Assembly (NCBI GenBank): GCA_023416275.1
Contig: JAEZIB010000003.1
Span: 1-49,414, forward strand
Direction: 5' to 3'
DNA from: Bacillota bacterium
GTDB lineage: Bacteria > Bacillota > Clostridia > Acetivibrionales > DSM-1351
Length of the DNA: 49,414 nucleotides
Shown: piece by piece, positions 8,456-16,866 of the stretch
Position numbering within the stretch: the stretch's first letter is position 1
Layout: every line of letters starts with the position of its first letter
Translations under genes and position numbers: made by a program
Notes under the pieces: generated by a model
Told to the model about the DNA's origin: nothing
Seen by the model: the letters and a program-made list of their open reading frames with translations, nothing else
Database searches by the model: none

Positions 8456-9163
8456 TTATTTTGATAGTATCTCTGCTGCTCTTTTTATCAAAATAGCAGC
8501 ATATTCACCTTTTACTGTCTTTCCGGCTTTGGCATTGTTAAACCAATAGTCTGAATCGGTTATAATTCCTTTTTCCTTCATTAGCTTTACTGCCTGTCCA
8601 ATTTCATGGTTTTCTGAAATATGCTCAATTCCAAAGTATTTTAATACTCCTTTCGCAAGAGTTATACCTATTTCTTCTATATTATATGTAATCCATTTTG
8701 CATCCTCGGCATTATCGTGATATGCAATTTCTATCAGTGCAGCAGGGGCATTTGTTTTTGCCAGTTCATAAAGAGGCTTACCAGTGCCGAAATGGTTGTA
8801 TCCCTCCATAACTCCTCTATCACTGGTTGGTGTTAAGGGCGATAATTCAGTATATATTGCTCTTGCCAGCTTCTCAGCTTCTCCACCAAATTTGTGACAA
8901 TACACCTCACAGCCTCTTGCCTTACCATTTGATGCATTTGAATGTATTGCAAAATGTATGTCAGGCTTTTTGTTGTTACTATCAGTTACCACTTGTGCAA
9001 GTAGCATCTCTGGCATATTTCTATATACTGTAAGTCCATGACCTTTTAGTACTTTCTCAACAACATCCGCCACCTTGTTCATCATCTTTTCCTCTGTGCC
9101 GTAGTTTCCTACACCAACATTTTTCTCTTGTGTTGATGGGCTTAAATATACTGATTTATTCAT
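8456..9163 (-). CDS. N-acetylmuramoyl-L-alanine amidase (phage endolysin)
   Basis: 235 residues. Residues 1-180 match the Amidase_3 fold, which cleaves the amide between muramic acid and L-alanine in peptidoglycan. Visible are KSVYLSPSTQEKNVGVGNYG with the following TEE, the HFAIHSNA strand with the usual zinc histidine, and PAALIEIAYHDN. The normal DPGHGG zinc-binding histidine is replaced by SPSTQ, so this is a variant subgroup rather than the textbook site. Residues 185-235 form a small helical C-terminal module, probably cell-wall targeting. Its start overlaps the holin stop, the usual lysis cassette. Confidence 0.88.
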   Translation of the reverse strand: MNKSVYLSPSTQEKNVGVGNYGTEEKMMNKVADVVEKVLKGHGLTVYRNMPEMLLAQVVTDSNNKKPDIHFAIHSNASNGKARGCEVYCHKFGGEAEKLARAIYTELSPLTPTSDRGVMEGYNHFGTGKPLYELAKTNAPAALIEIAYHDNAEDAKWITYNIEEIGITLAKGVLKYFGIEHISENHEIGQAVKLMKEKGIITDSDYWFNNAKAGKTVKGEYAAILIKRAAEILSK

Positions 9164-9566
9164 TGCTTTTATCCTCCTTGTTCAACTGCTCTAAAGCCTT
9201 CTTAAGTTTTTCCGGTATTGGCAGTCCAATTTTTCCTGTGTTCTCTAAAATACTAATTCCTTCATTCGATAAATAAAAGAATATAACAGCTGTACGTATT
9301 GCACTACCATCCTTTATTAAATAGGTGTCTATAATGTTTCCGATACCTACCATAATAAAAATCAGTATCTTTTTAAATATTCCTCTGAATCCCACTTCGC
9401 TTGACAGCTTTTTCTCAAGTACTGCTACCATTAGCCCTGTAATATAATCAATTACTACAAATGCAAGCAGTGCATACATAAAACCATCAAAGCCTCCCAT
9501 AAGCCAGCCTAGATATCCACCTATTGCTGTAAATATTATTTGAAATGTGTGAAGCATATTTTTCAT
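9156..9566 (-). CDS. phage holin, TcdE/Cph1 family
   Basis: 136 residues with three to four membrane helices, the GGFDGFMYALLAFVVIDYITG stretch and the KLSSEVGFRGIFKKI loop that mark the TcdE-type holin family (PF05105). It forms membrane lesions that release the endolysin to the wall. Overlaps the amidase start by eight bases, so lysis proteins are made together. Confidence 0.92.
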   Translation of the reverse strand: MKNMLHTFQIIFTAIGGYLGWLMGGFDGFMYALLAFVVIDYITGLMVAVLEKKLSSEVGFRGIFKKILIFIMVGIGNIIDTYLIKDGSAIRTAVIFFYLSNEGISILENTGKIGLPIPEKLKKALEQLNKEDKSNE

Positions 9567-9715
9567 GTGTTTTTCCCCCTATAACTATAAAATTTATCCT
9601 CAAAAATAGACTTTTTATTACTTTGTTGTTCCACTTTTTTATTTCCTGCTGTTATACTTTTTTGTTTTTATACTTTTCGATTATTAGCTTAAGCTCGTTT
9701 CGGCAATAGTTTTTT

Positions 9716-9753
9716 GGCAAAAAGATAGGGAGAGACTGTTATATATCTCTCCC
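9716..9753 (-). terminator. terminator after the tail-fibre block
   Basis: GGGAGAGA / TCTCTCCC arms with a 10-base loop, followed on the minus strand by TATCTTTTTG. It closes the structural-gene transcript after the XkdX-like gene. The rest of 9567-9856 is T-rich with no supported gene. Confidence 0.8.
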
Positions 9754-9856
9754 ATTAAATCAAGTGTTGGCGTTATTTTAAATTGAGTTGTTTTTGGCAC
9801 CTGTTTTTTTGTTATAATTTTTGTTATAATTTTTGTTCTGTTTTTTGCTATATTTT

Positions 9857-9967
9857 CTATGTTGTATGTTCATCTAATAATGCTTGAACAGCAGCTTTCC
9901 ACCTTTCAGGCACATCACTGATTATTTTTAGTCCTTCTTTTATTAGGTCATAATAAATCTTATCCAT
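9857..9967 (-). CDS. XkdX family phage protein
   Basis: A 36-residue ORF (MDKIYYDLIKEGLKIISDVP, then ERWKAAVQALLDEHTT). The pattern of YYDLIKxGLKxIxDVPxRWxxxVQALLD is that of the tiny XkdX-type proteins found after tail-fibre genes in Bacillota phages. Its ATG overlaps the TAA of the preceding 89-residue gene (TAATG). Role unknown; the family travels with fibre and baseplate genes. Confidence 0.8.
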   Translation of the reverse strand: MDKIYYDLIKEGLKIISDVPERWKAAVQALLDEHTT

Positions 9968-10236
9968 TATGCTACACCTCCTGCCACCATCTCTGCAAGT
10001 TCTGCCAAAGCTAATTTTATTTTTGTATTTTCGTCTTTAAGTTTTTGTATTTCTGTTTTTGGTAAATCCTCAAATACAACCACATTAGGTGTAACCGATA
10101 CATCTATACTTTTTACATATTTGCCTTCAGGTATCTCTATATCTAAATATGGTATTCCTACTGGTGTATATAAATCACTTCCTTGAATTTGGCTAATTAT
10201 CTGACCTCTTTTGTCATAAATAATTCTTGTTATCAT
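9967..10236 (-). CDS. small tail-region protein with coiled coil
   Basis: 89 residues. The first half is beta-rich (IIYDKRGQIISQIQG ... PYLDIEIPEGKYV). The second half is a coiled coil (LPKTEIQKLKDENTKIKLALA). Such proteins sit between fibre and XkdX genes in clostridial phages and may assist fibre assembly, but I cannot name a family. Confidence 0.65.
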   Translation of the reverse strand: MITRIIYDKRGQIISQIQGSDLYTPVGIPYLDIEIPEGKYVKSIDVSVTPNVVVFEDLPKTEIQKLKDENTKIKLALAELAEMVAGGVA

Positions 10237-10259
10237 TTTATATGTTCCCCTTTTTAGTT

Positions 10260-11324
10260 TTATTCAAATGCCCAATACTTTACCGATGTAAAACCATAAC
10301 TACCAGCACTGAATGAAAATGTACCTGCTCCTACTGACCATGTTGGAATAATTGCTTGATAAGAAGTATAGCTATCTCCGTATGTAACACTTTTATATCT
10401 GGCAAGTGTGGCCACACTCTGATATATACCTGTTGAGTATTCGGACGTTATTTGATATGCGTCTGAATTTATAGTAGTTTCACATAATACAAGTATTGTT
10501 GATGGTTTGAACCCTAACCCTGTTACTGTAAAAGGAGGTGCTACATTATGAGAACCAAGCCAAACATCAGCATATGCCCAACGCTTTTTTGTGCTTGTAC
10601 CAGTTAAATTTATGCCACTAGCACTACTAAAAGTATATCCGCTATCCACTTTATCGGCTGTAGCTGTGCCTGTTACAGCAGCAATAGTTTGTGCTCCGCT
10701 TAAATATTGACCTGCCGCAATAGTTTGTGTTGACGTGCTTGGGTTATATGTAGCCGCCGCTTTGGTTGTTATCGACTGTGTGACCTTGCCGCTTCCGTTA
10801 TGATAACCCTCTGGTATTGTATAGCTGCCATTAATTGCTAAAGACTTGTTAACCGCACCATTGTTTTGCATCGTTCCCATCAAGCCGGTATCATTTTCGC
10901 TGCTAAACGTCTTTCCTGCTAGCACATTTGCAGCAATGGCATCACCCTCTGCACTAGCTTTTATAAAAAAACAGTTGCTGGTACCGTTATACCAAACGGT
11001 ATATGCTTTTCCTGCTGTTAATGCAGGTGCTGAAGTTGTATTTGGTTTATATAACGGCTTGGTGTTTATGGTAGTTGTAGCTCCGTTATTATTAGCAGAT
11101 GCAATGAACGTAATGGAAAAACCATTTACTAATGTTTCATTGATACTAAGGGTTATTGCTGTCGCTGTTCCTCCTGCTGTCTGGTAGATACTATCCGATA
11201 TATGTGCAGCAACAGCTGTATCTAATTCTGCGGTTTTATTCTCATTTCTGTTTAGCCTCTCTGCAGATATTCCCGGTGCGGCTCCGTTGACATATATTGT
11301 TTTTATATAATCCCCTAATGCCAT
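10260..11324 (-). CDS. tail fibre / receptor-binding protein
   Basis: 354 residues, low in charged residues, rich in Thr, Ser, Ala and Gly. Repeats of a short fibre motif are visible: VLAGKTFSSENDTGLMGTM near residue 135 and GYTFSSASGINLTGT near 228. The N-terminus (GDYIKTIYVNGAAPGISAERLN) is a common attachment segment in phage fibres, and the C-terminal part (about 245-354) is a probable globular binding head. It likely decides host attachment. The start follows an AGGT-rich ribosome site right after the upstream TAG. Confidence 0.75.
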   Translation of the reverse strand: MALGDYIKTIYVNGAAPGISAERLNRNENKTAELDTAVAAHISDSIYQTAGGTATAITLSINETLVNGFSITFIASANNNGATTTINTKPLYKPNTTSAPALTAGKAYTVWYNGTSNCFFIKASAEGDAIAANVLAGKTFSSENDTGLMGTMQNNGAVNKSLAINGSYTIPEGYHNGSGKVTQSITTKAAATYNPSTSTQTIAAGQYLSGAQTIAAVTGTATADKVDSGYTFSSASGINLTGTSTKKRWAYADVWLGSHNVAPPFTVTGLGFKPSTILVLCETTINSDAYQITSEYSTGIYQSVATLARYKSVTYGDSYTSYQAIIPTWSVGAGTFSFSAGSYGFTSVKYWAFE

Positions 11325-11331
11325 TTTTTAC

Positions 11332-11805
11332 CTACCCCCTTGATATAGTGTCTGTACGGCGGATAGTCCAGCTCTCTGTTGATGCCTTTTGCCTGCTGTA
11401 TAGAATACGTGCTATACATATCCCTGAATTTGTTGCTGCTGTTGCACCTGTTCCTGCAAACCACCCTATTTCCTCACACTTAAAGGCATTTGCTTCGGTG
11501 TCTGCTATATATAGCTCGGTGTAGAGCTTTCCGGCTGTTACTGGATCTTTATTCTGACTGGTTACTGTTTTTCGGAATTGTTCGCTACCAAGTTTTGTGT
11601 CTATATTTGCAGGTGCAGCCGTACCTTTGCCTAGAGCAATATATTTGATTTTGCTATCTGTGATTGCACCTGAAAGCATATCGCATATCATGTTAAGTCC
11701 TGCATCTGTAATTAGGTTATGCTCTAGAGGTATTATTTCTTTTACTTTGTCTTGTTCTTTAATTTCTATCTCCCACTGTCCAAGCCAGCTTGCTGTTTCA
11801 TTCAT
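11332..11805 (-). CDS. phage tail/baseplate accessory protein
   Basis: 157 residues. The opening LGQWEIEIKEQDKVKEIIP followed by HNLITDAGLNMICDMLSG is a pattern seen in fibre-associated proteins of Bacillota phages, with a beta-rich C-terminus (YIALGKGTAAPA ... EEIGWFAGTGA). It lies between hub and fibre genes. Probably a baseplate or fibre connector; exact role unknown. Confidence 0.6.
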   Translation of the reverse strand: MNETASWLGQWEIEIKEQDKVKEIIPLEHNLITDAGLNMICDMLSGAITDSKIKYIALGKGTAAPANIDTKLGSEQFRKTVTSQNKDPVTAGKLYTELYIADTEANAFKCEEIGWFAGTGATAATNSGICIARILYSRQKASTESWTIRRTDTISRG

Positions 11806-11844
11806 TTCGATTATCTCCTCCTATAATTTACCCACATAATATCT

Positions 11845-12846
11845 CTATGGGTATAATGTTTCTGACGGGTACAAGGAATCTAAAGGTAATAATAAAGGAT
11901 GCGCTGTATTTGCCGCATCCTCTTTCCATGCCATAATCTCTTCTATTCTTATTGACTCTGCTTTTTCACTTGCTTCCTGCCAGAATATCCACTCTTGGCT
12001 TTGTAGAGGTTCTGTTTTTTCACCTTCTTCAAGCCATTTGTAGTTTTCTTCTTTAGCAACATATTTTTCAACTGGACCCTCGCTGTCTGCATATGTGGTT
12101 TTCTCAAGCTTGGCAATTCGCTTCGCCATTTCTTTTAATATATTGCTTAAATCCCTTTCAGGAGTTTCAAGCTGTAGGGTTATTTCAACCGGCTTCATAG
12201 GAGTGCTGTAATAGGATACTTCTTTTATTTGCAAATCTGCATCTATGTTAATGCCCGGTATCGTTACACGGATTATCTCACCCGCCTTATATATTCCCTT
12301 AAATGGTTTTATGCTGCCTGATATTATAGGTTGGCTGTATTTATACAGATGCTTAAAACCAAGTTCTATTGCTAAATCTTTGTCATCAGTATCCACTTGA
12401 AGGATATCTTCAAATACTCCATACTTCTGCTGACTAGCTGGTTCCTCTAAAAGTATTTTTATAGGGTATTCATATTTATATGTTATTGCTCCGCTTCCGG
12501 AAGTGCATAAATCAGGTATTAGCAGCTTTTCTGCTGCATTTATCAGAAAATCATGTGTTCCGGCTTCATCTATATTCTGAATGCCGAGTGTTTTTGAAGC
12601 CCCGTCAACAGTTACGGTAATGGGAGCTCTCGGACTGTAATAGAGCTGTATTGGCAGCGTTCCAACCGTTATATTTTGTGTGTACAATTCACTTGTTGCT
12701 TTACCGCCTTTTATCCATAAACGGTTTACTATATTGCTTGCATCTGGCACAAGCTCTGCCGAGCCTTTTTGATAGGTACCATCAGTTATTTTTATTGGAT
12801 TTTTTCTGCTCCCTTTTGGCAAAAAGTGTACTGCCAATATCCCCAT
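11845..12846 (-). CDS. tail hub protein, C-terminal half
   Basis: 333 residues. The first part (VHFLPKGSRKNPIKITDGTY then KGSAELVPDASNIVNRLWIKGG) matches the continuation of XkdQ / late-control-D-like hub proteins. A coiled segment (ILKEMAKRIAKLEK) and a charged C-terminus follow, ending in LYPSETLYP. The preceding gene carries the N-terminal half of the same kind of protein and ends in a similar YPSESLYP tail. In related phages these are often one polypeptide, so this may be a split gene. A GGTGGTGAGG ribosome site before the ATG allows separate translation. Confidence 0.65.
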   Translation of the reverse strand: MGILAVHFLPKGSRKNPIKITDGTYQKGSAELVPDASNIVNRLWIKGGKATSELYTQNITVGTLPIQLYYSPRAPITVTVDGASKTLGIQNIDEAGTHDFLINAAEKLLIPDLCTSGSGAITYKYEYPIKILLEEPASQQKYGVFEDILQVDTDDKDLAIELGFKHLYKYSQPIISGSIKPFKGIYKAGEIIRVTIPGINIDADLQIKEVSYYSTPMKPVEITLQLETPERDLSNILKEMAKRIAKLEKTTYADSEGPVEKYVAKEENYKWLEEGEKTEPLQSQEWIFWQEASEKAESIRIEEIMAWKEDAANTAHPLLLPLDSLYPSETLYP

Positions 12847-12857
12847 TACCTCACCAC

Positions 12858-13478
12858 CTAACCTGGATATAAATCTACCGCTGGATACAAGCTTTCTGAC
12901 GGATACGGCACCTTGTGTATTAGCATTTCAACAAGCTCAGCCCAACCTGAGCCTTGAGGCTGTGTATCTATTTGTTCAGATAAAGGCTCATCTATGTACC
13001 ATTCATAACCGCTAATATCAGATAGCTGTTCCATTGCGTCAAACAGGAAGACATCGTTAAATTTTATTGATATTGCTTTGTCACAGGCAGCTATGCTGTC
13101 AAGATTGAACTGCGGTGCATATTTCTGAAATAAATCCAGCACTATATCGGATATCCTCTTATTAACATAGCTTTCTGTTACAAGTATTTTCTGTGGTCTT
13201 GCTGTGTAGCTTAGCCCGCTTATTTCAACGATATTTGCAGCTCCATTTTTCTTTCTTGCAGGATTAAGCACCCAACCTCTGAACACACTGTCATTTTGTA
13301 TTACTCGAACATCTGAGCCAACGGGGTATTTATTGAATATTTTTGGGCTGAACGATGGTATTGTAAGTGAGAAGGAGCCTGCCCTGTCGGTTGTGCTCGT
13401 ATTTGTTCTGCAGCTGTCATAGGCTTTTATCTCTTCCTCATTTCCGCCTGGAGGGGTGATGAATATTTGAGTTAGCAT
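12858..13478 (-). CDS. tail hub protein, N-terminal half
   Basis: 206 residues. It shows the hub features SDIVLDLFQKYAPQFN and FNDVFLFDAMEQLSDISGYE followed by WYID, which normally lead straight into the HFLPKGxxKNP segment now encoded by the next gene. Instead it diverts into a short tail with YPSESLYPAVDLYPG and a TAG stop. Hub proteins sit under the tape measure and carry the baseplate. Start: AAAGGTGG site upstream. Whether it is a natural two-gene hub or a broken single gene cannot be settled by eye. Confidence 0.65.
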   Translation of the reverse strand: MLTQIFITPPGGNEEEIKAYDSCRTNTSTTDRAGSFSLTIPSFSPKIFNKYPVGSDVRVIQNDSVFRGWVLNPARKKNGAANIVEISGLSYTARPQKILVTESYVNKRISDIVLDLFQKYAPQFNLDSIAACDKAISIKFNDVFLFDAMEQLSDISGYEWYIDEPLSEQIDTQPQGSGWAELVEMLIHKVPYPSESLYPAVDLYPG

Positions 13479-13562
13479 GTGTTACCACCTTTCGAGGAAG
13501 AAGTCGAATAAATAAGTAATAGTATAGCCTCTTTGAGTTAACATTTGTTACCACCTTCCCCC
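13470..13562 (-). repeat. 27-bp tandem duplication at tape-measure/hub junction
   Basis: The segment AGGTGGTAACA-ATG-TAACTCAAA, covering ribosome site and start codon, occurs twice about 63 bp apart with only a few mismatches. The first copy ends the tape-measure gene and opens a 20-codon ORF (MLTQRGYTITYLFDFFLERW). The second opens the hub gene (MLTQIFITP). The short ORF may be the remains of a deleted tail gene, since no distal tail protein gene is seen here. Confidence 0.6.
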
Positions 13563-16247
13563 AGTACTAAGTCCATAGCTGCCTGCTATTTTTTTGCTTA
13601 TTATATCAGCGAATTCGTCCATACCATTTCGCCCAACAATCGTTCCTTGGTTTATAACTGTAATGCCTGCTGAGGCTGCCATTGGAACTGGGTTTCTAAT
13701 TCCTGATGTTCCATTTCTCATATTGACATTCATATCAGAGGCTAGTCCGTTAACTGCATTTGTTACAAGTCCCTTGCTTTTTTCTATGCCAGAAGCAAGT
13801 CCTGCCATAAAGTCAGGCATCCAGGTTTCATAATCTGCAAGTGGTCCTATGTCAGGTGTACTGAAATGAAGATAGCTTCTAATATTACTTGCGACACTTT
13901 TAACTGCTTCAAGAAGGTTGCTCATTGCGTTCATGATGCCCTCTTTGAAACCGTTTATAAAGTCAGAACCCCACTCTAACGCTTGTCCGGGTAAAGCCTT
14001 AATCCAATCAACAGCGGCAGTTATGCCATTTACAACCGCAGTCTTTACGCCAGTCACCGTATTTACAACACCCTTTTTCATTGAGGTAAACATGCTTACT
14101 GCAAGATCATATAAGGTCTTTGGTAAGCTTTTAAAGAAATCGACTATATCATTCCAAATCCCAACAACACCATTTTTTATATCATTGCAAATGGCTGTGA
14201 CTCCATTTTTGAGTGCATCAAAGGCTACAACCGCTGCTGTTTTTATTGTATTCCATATCGTGATTGCTGTATTTTTGATGTTTTCCCAGGTTGTTGTCCA
14301 GAAGCCTGCTATAGCCTTCAGGCTACCTGTAAATATCAGTTTGATTCCTTCCCATATTTGCTTTAGAGCATTTTTCAAGTTTTCGAATATCCTTGCTGCA
14401 TCTTCCTTTAATTTAGTAAAATTGCCTGTACACAAATCTATTATTAATAGCACCGCACCCAAAAAGATATTTTTTATGACTGTCCATATTGCGTTTAATA
14501 CCTTCTTCAGCCCCTGCATTATGCTGGTAATGCCGTCCTTCATGCTGTTCCATATGTTTAGCGTGGTATGTATAAACGGATTTACGACTGACAATATAGT
14601 ATTAACTATCCCATTCCAAGCTGTTTTTGCAGCTGATTTGATTCCTTCCCACAAGCCCGAAAGAAGCTCCTTTATCTGTTCCCAGTGCTGGAATATAAAT
14701 AGTGGAATGCCAGTAAGCGGAGCAATTACTGTTAATATTTCAGGTCCCCAATTTGTAAAAAAGCTTTTCAGCCAGTCCCAGATGCCTGTAAAGAAGTTTT
14801 TTATATTGTTCCAAGCCGTAACAGTCCAGCCTGAGACATCATTCCATAAGTTTTTAAAGAATCCACTTATAGGTCCCCAGTTTTTTATAACCAGAAATGC
14901 TCCAGCCGCAAGTACTGAGATTGCAGCTATCGTTATACCAATAGGACCTGTTGCCACCGCAGCAAACCCACCTGCTGCTGCAATTGCTCCCGATGCTGCT
15001 GAAAACGCACCTGCTATCGCCCCAACAGCTGTTATTAATTTCCCTATAATCAATATAACTGGGCCTATTGCAGCTGCAATTAACCCTATTTTTACTATTA
15101 GTTCCTGTTGGGCAGGGGTCAGTTTCATAAAGCTGTCAAGCAGGGGTTTAATAGCTGTAATTAGCTTTTGCACCATTGGTATTAAAATTTGACCAAATTG
15201 GATGCCTATCTGTGTTACCTGCTCCTTCATAGTACGAAGTTGGTTAGTCGGACTATCCATCGTCCTTGCTAAGTCACCTTGAGCTTTTGAGGTAGATTGC
15301 ATAATGAGGGCATATCTTGCCTGTATCTTTTGTGCATCTGTCATCTCCTGACCCTGCTTGATTATGCCGTTTGTAAGGGCATAGGTTTTGACCTGAGTAT
15401 CATTAATCAATATACCAAGACTTTTAAGCGGCTCGGTTTCTCCTGATATTCCTGATTTAAGCTTTTCAAAGGCTTCCTCCGGCTTCAGGTTGTAAAAGGA
15501 AGCCATATCGTAGGCAAGCTGTGTTAACCCCTCTGACATTTGAAGAGCCACAACTTTTGACTGTCCCATCGAGGTAAGCATGACATTAAATGTTCCAACA
15601 TTTTGACGCACTGCATAAGAATTTAGTCCAAGGCTTTTTGATATGTCCTCAGACCATTTTCGAGCTGATTCTGCCATATCCCCCATAGATACCTCGAAAA
15701 GATTTTCCGACTCAACAGCATCCATTGCAAGCTTTGTTGCTGCCGTTCCTGCGCCTGCCAACGGGAGCGTGACAGCTGTAGAAAGTGTTTTTCCTACGTT
15801 TGAGAAGCCATCACCCACCGACTTAATTTTTTTACTTACGTCATCAAGGCTTTTTGATAAATCTGACCAACCCTTTGTTTGCAACTGCTTGTTTGTTTTG
15901 GCAAGAGCATTCTCCATTTGCCCGAGCGCAGTCTTTGCTTTATTTAGCTTAATTTCAAGCTCCTGAGTCGCTTTTGCATCTCTGCCTTTTTGTTCGCTTG
16001 ATGTTTGAAAGGCCTGCTCCAATGCATTCACTTTTTGCCTCTGCAGGTCTAGCTGTTTTGATAAGCTGTCAGCTTTAAGCTTCAAGCCTTCGGTGCTGTT
16101 GCCAAAATCGCTTATTCGTGAACCAGCAACCTGAAACTCAGATTGTACAACCTTGAGCTGTCTGTTTATTCCTGAAATCCCGTTTTGAAAGCCAGTCTGA
16201 TCCATTGATATTTTTACCGTCAGGTTGCCGATTTCTTCTGTAGCCAT
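13548..16247 (-). CDS. phage tail tape measure protein
   Basis: 899 residues. An N-terminal coiled coil (about 20-130) leads to the TP901-type core (ALQMSEGLTQLAYDMASFYN, PEEAFEKLKSGISGETEPL). A hydrophobic alanine/glycine stretch (about 385-455) follows, then several copies of a tryptophan-rich repeat such as AWNNIKNFFTGIWDWLKSFF, and a C-terminal helical region. It sets tail length and threads through the tail tube; the hydrophobic stretch may help DNA cross the cell membrane. Large size and position after the frameshifted chaperone pair fit exactly. Confidence 0.93.
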   Translation of the reverse strand: MATEEIGNLTVKISMDQTGFQNGISGINRQLKVVQSEFQVAGSRISDFGNSTEGLKLKADSLSKQLDLQRQKVNALEQAFQTSSEQKGRDAKATQELEIKLNKAKTALGQMENALAKTNKQLQTKGWSDLSKSLDDVSKKIKSVGDGFSNVGKTLSTAVTLPLAGAGTAATKLAMDAVESENLFEVSMGDMAESARKWSEDISKSLGLNSYAVRQNVGTFNVMLTSMGQSKVVALQMSEGLTQLAYDMASFYNLKPEEAFEKLKSGISGETEPLKSLGILINDTQVKTYALTNGIIKQGQEMTDAQKIQARYALIMQSTSKAQGDLARTMDSPTNQLRTMKEQVTQIGIQFGQILIPMVQKLITAIKPLLDSFMKLTPAQQELIVKIGLIAAAIGPVILIIGKLITAVGAIAGAFSAASGAIAAAGGFAAVATGPIGITIAAISVLAAGAFLVIKNWGPISGFFKNLWNDVSGWTVTAWNNIKNFFTGIWDWLKSFFTNWGPEILTVIAPLTGIPLFIFQHWEQIKELLSGLWEGIKSAAKTAWNGIVNTILSVVNPFIHTTLNIWNSMKDGITSIMQGLKKVLNAIWTVIKNIFLGAVLLIIDLCTGNFTKLKEDAARIFENLKNALKQIWEGIKLIFTGSLKAIAGFWTTTWENIKNTAITIWNTIKTAAVVAFDALKNGVTAICNDIKNGVVGIWNDIVDFFKSLPKTLYDLAVSMFTSMKKGVVNTVTGVKTAVVNGITAAVDWIKALPGQALEWGSDFINGFKEGIMNAMSNLLEAVKSVASNIRSYLHFSTPDIGPLADYETWMPDFMAGLASGIEKSKGLVTNAVNGLASDMNVNMRNGTSGIRNPVPMAASAGITVINQGTIVGRNGMDEFADIISKKIAGSYGLSTGGRW

Positions 16248-16322
16248 TTAACACCTCCCTTCAAGATTAACTGGCATCTAATTTTTTGAATTTATATAAA
16301 AAACATATAAACTTCTAAAACA

Positions 16323-16517
16323 TTAAAAAATCTTGTCTATAGTAACCTTTTTCTGACCCTTGTTTGCCTTATAGCTCAATAAATCAAGGTAATAAAAAAA
16401 GTCCGTCTCATCAATGTCAGTCAGCGTCCAGCCTTCTTCCATCAAATTGAGATAGACTTCCTTCATAAATTCAGCGGGAGAAAGAGGATTGCCTATTTCT
16501 CCGCTTGAGCGTTTGGG
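16323..16517 (-). CDS. tail assembly chaperone GT extension (-1 frameshift product)
   Basis: This frame has no needed start of its own. It is entered by -1 slippage at C CCA AAC (16511-16517) in the last codons of the upstream gene. The extension reads GEIGNPLSPAEFMKEVYLNL, then MEEGWTLTDIDETDFFYYLD and LLSYKANKGQ. This is the classical T domain motif (GWTxxDIDExDFxxxLxLLxY) of lambda G/GT-like chaperones, which bind the tape measure during tail assembly. An internal ATG could also give a 46-residue free form, but the heptamer makes the fusion more likely. Confidence 0.85.
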   Translation of the reverse strand, partial: PKRSSGEIGNPLSPAEFMKEVYLNLMEEGWTLTDIDETDFFYYLDLLSYKANKGQKKVTIDKIF

Positions 16518-16795
16518 AATTTCTCCAGCTTTGCACCCATAGTACCTACAACATCATTAATACAATCCATTAATGTTGGTATGAGCTTGTCTGCTTCTAA
16601 GCCGTCATAAATATCATCAATGGTAAATTGCTTGTCAAATAGCTGAACTATATAATCAACCAAGTTGTCCAAATCGGCTGCCTTCATGTTATTGAAATCA
16701 ACCTTTTCTGTTATTTCAATAGCTTTTCTGACTGCCCGTGCTTTAGGTGCAGGTGCTATAAATATCTTTCCCCCAAGAGTAATTTGCATATGCAT
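16493..16795 (-). CDS. tail assembly chaperone G protein
   Basis: 100 residues, the short (G) product made when no frameshift occurs. Content is helical (AVRKAIEITEKVDFNNMKAA DLDNLVDYIVQLF shown here in two parts) and ends KLEKFPNAQAEK. It lies between major tail and tape measure genes, the conserved place for this gene. Together with the longer GT form it loads the tape measure and recruits tail tube subunits. Confidence 0.85.
   Translation of the reverse strand: MHMQITLGGKIFIAPAPKARAVRKAIEITEKVDFNNMKAADLDNLVDYIVQLFDKQFTIDDIYDGLEADKLIPTLMDCINDVVGTMGAKLEKFPNAQAEK
16511..16517 (-). promoter_or_regulatory. -1 ribosomal frameshift slippery heptamer CCCAAAC
   Basis: The minus strand reads C CCA AAC in the zero frame of the G gene, a textbook X XXY YYZ heptamer. 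A -1 slip joins the G frame to the T frame that continues to 16323. It lies 5 codons before the G stop. Confidence 0.85.
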
Positions 16796-16866
16796 TCTCC
16801 CTTCTTTTTAATTAATTTTCTTTAATATTCTTCTTTAATAATTACATAGATATTTGCCACTCATAT

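Noticed and set aside
13918..15192. A 424-codon plus-strand open frame inside the tape measure gene
   Set aside because: It is the antisense of a long repetitive, stop-poor gene; no ribosome site and no recognisable protein.
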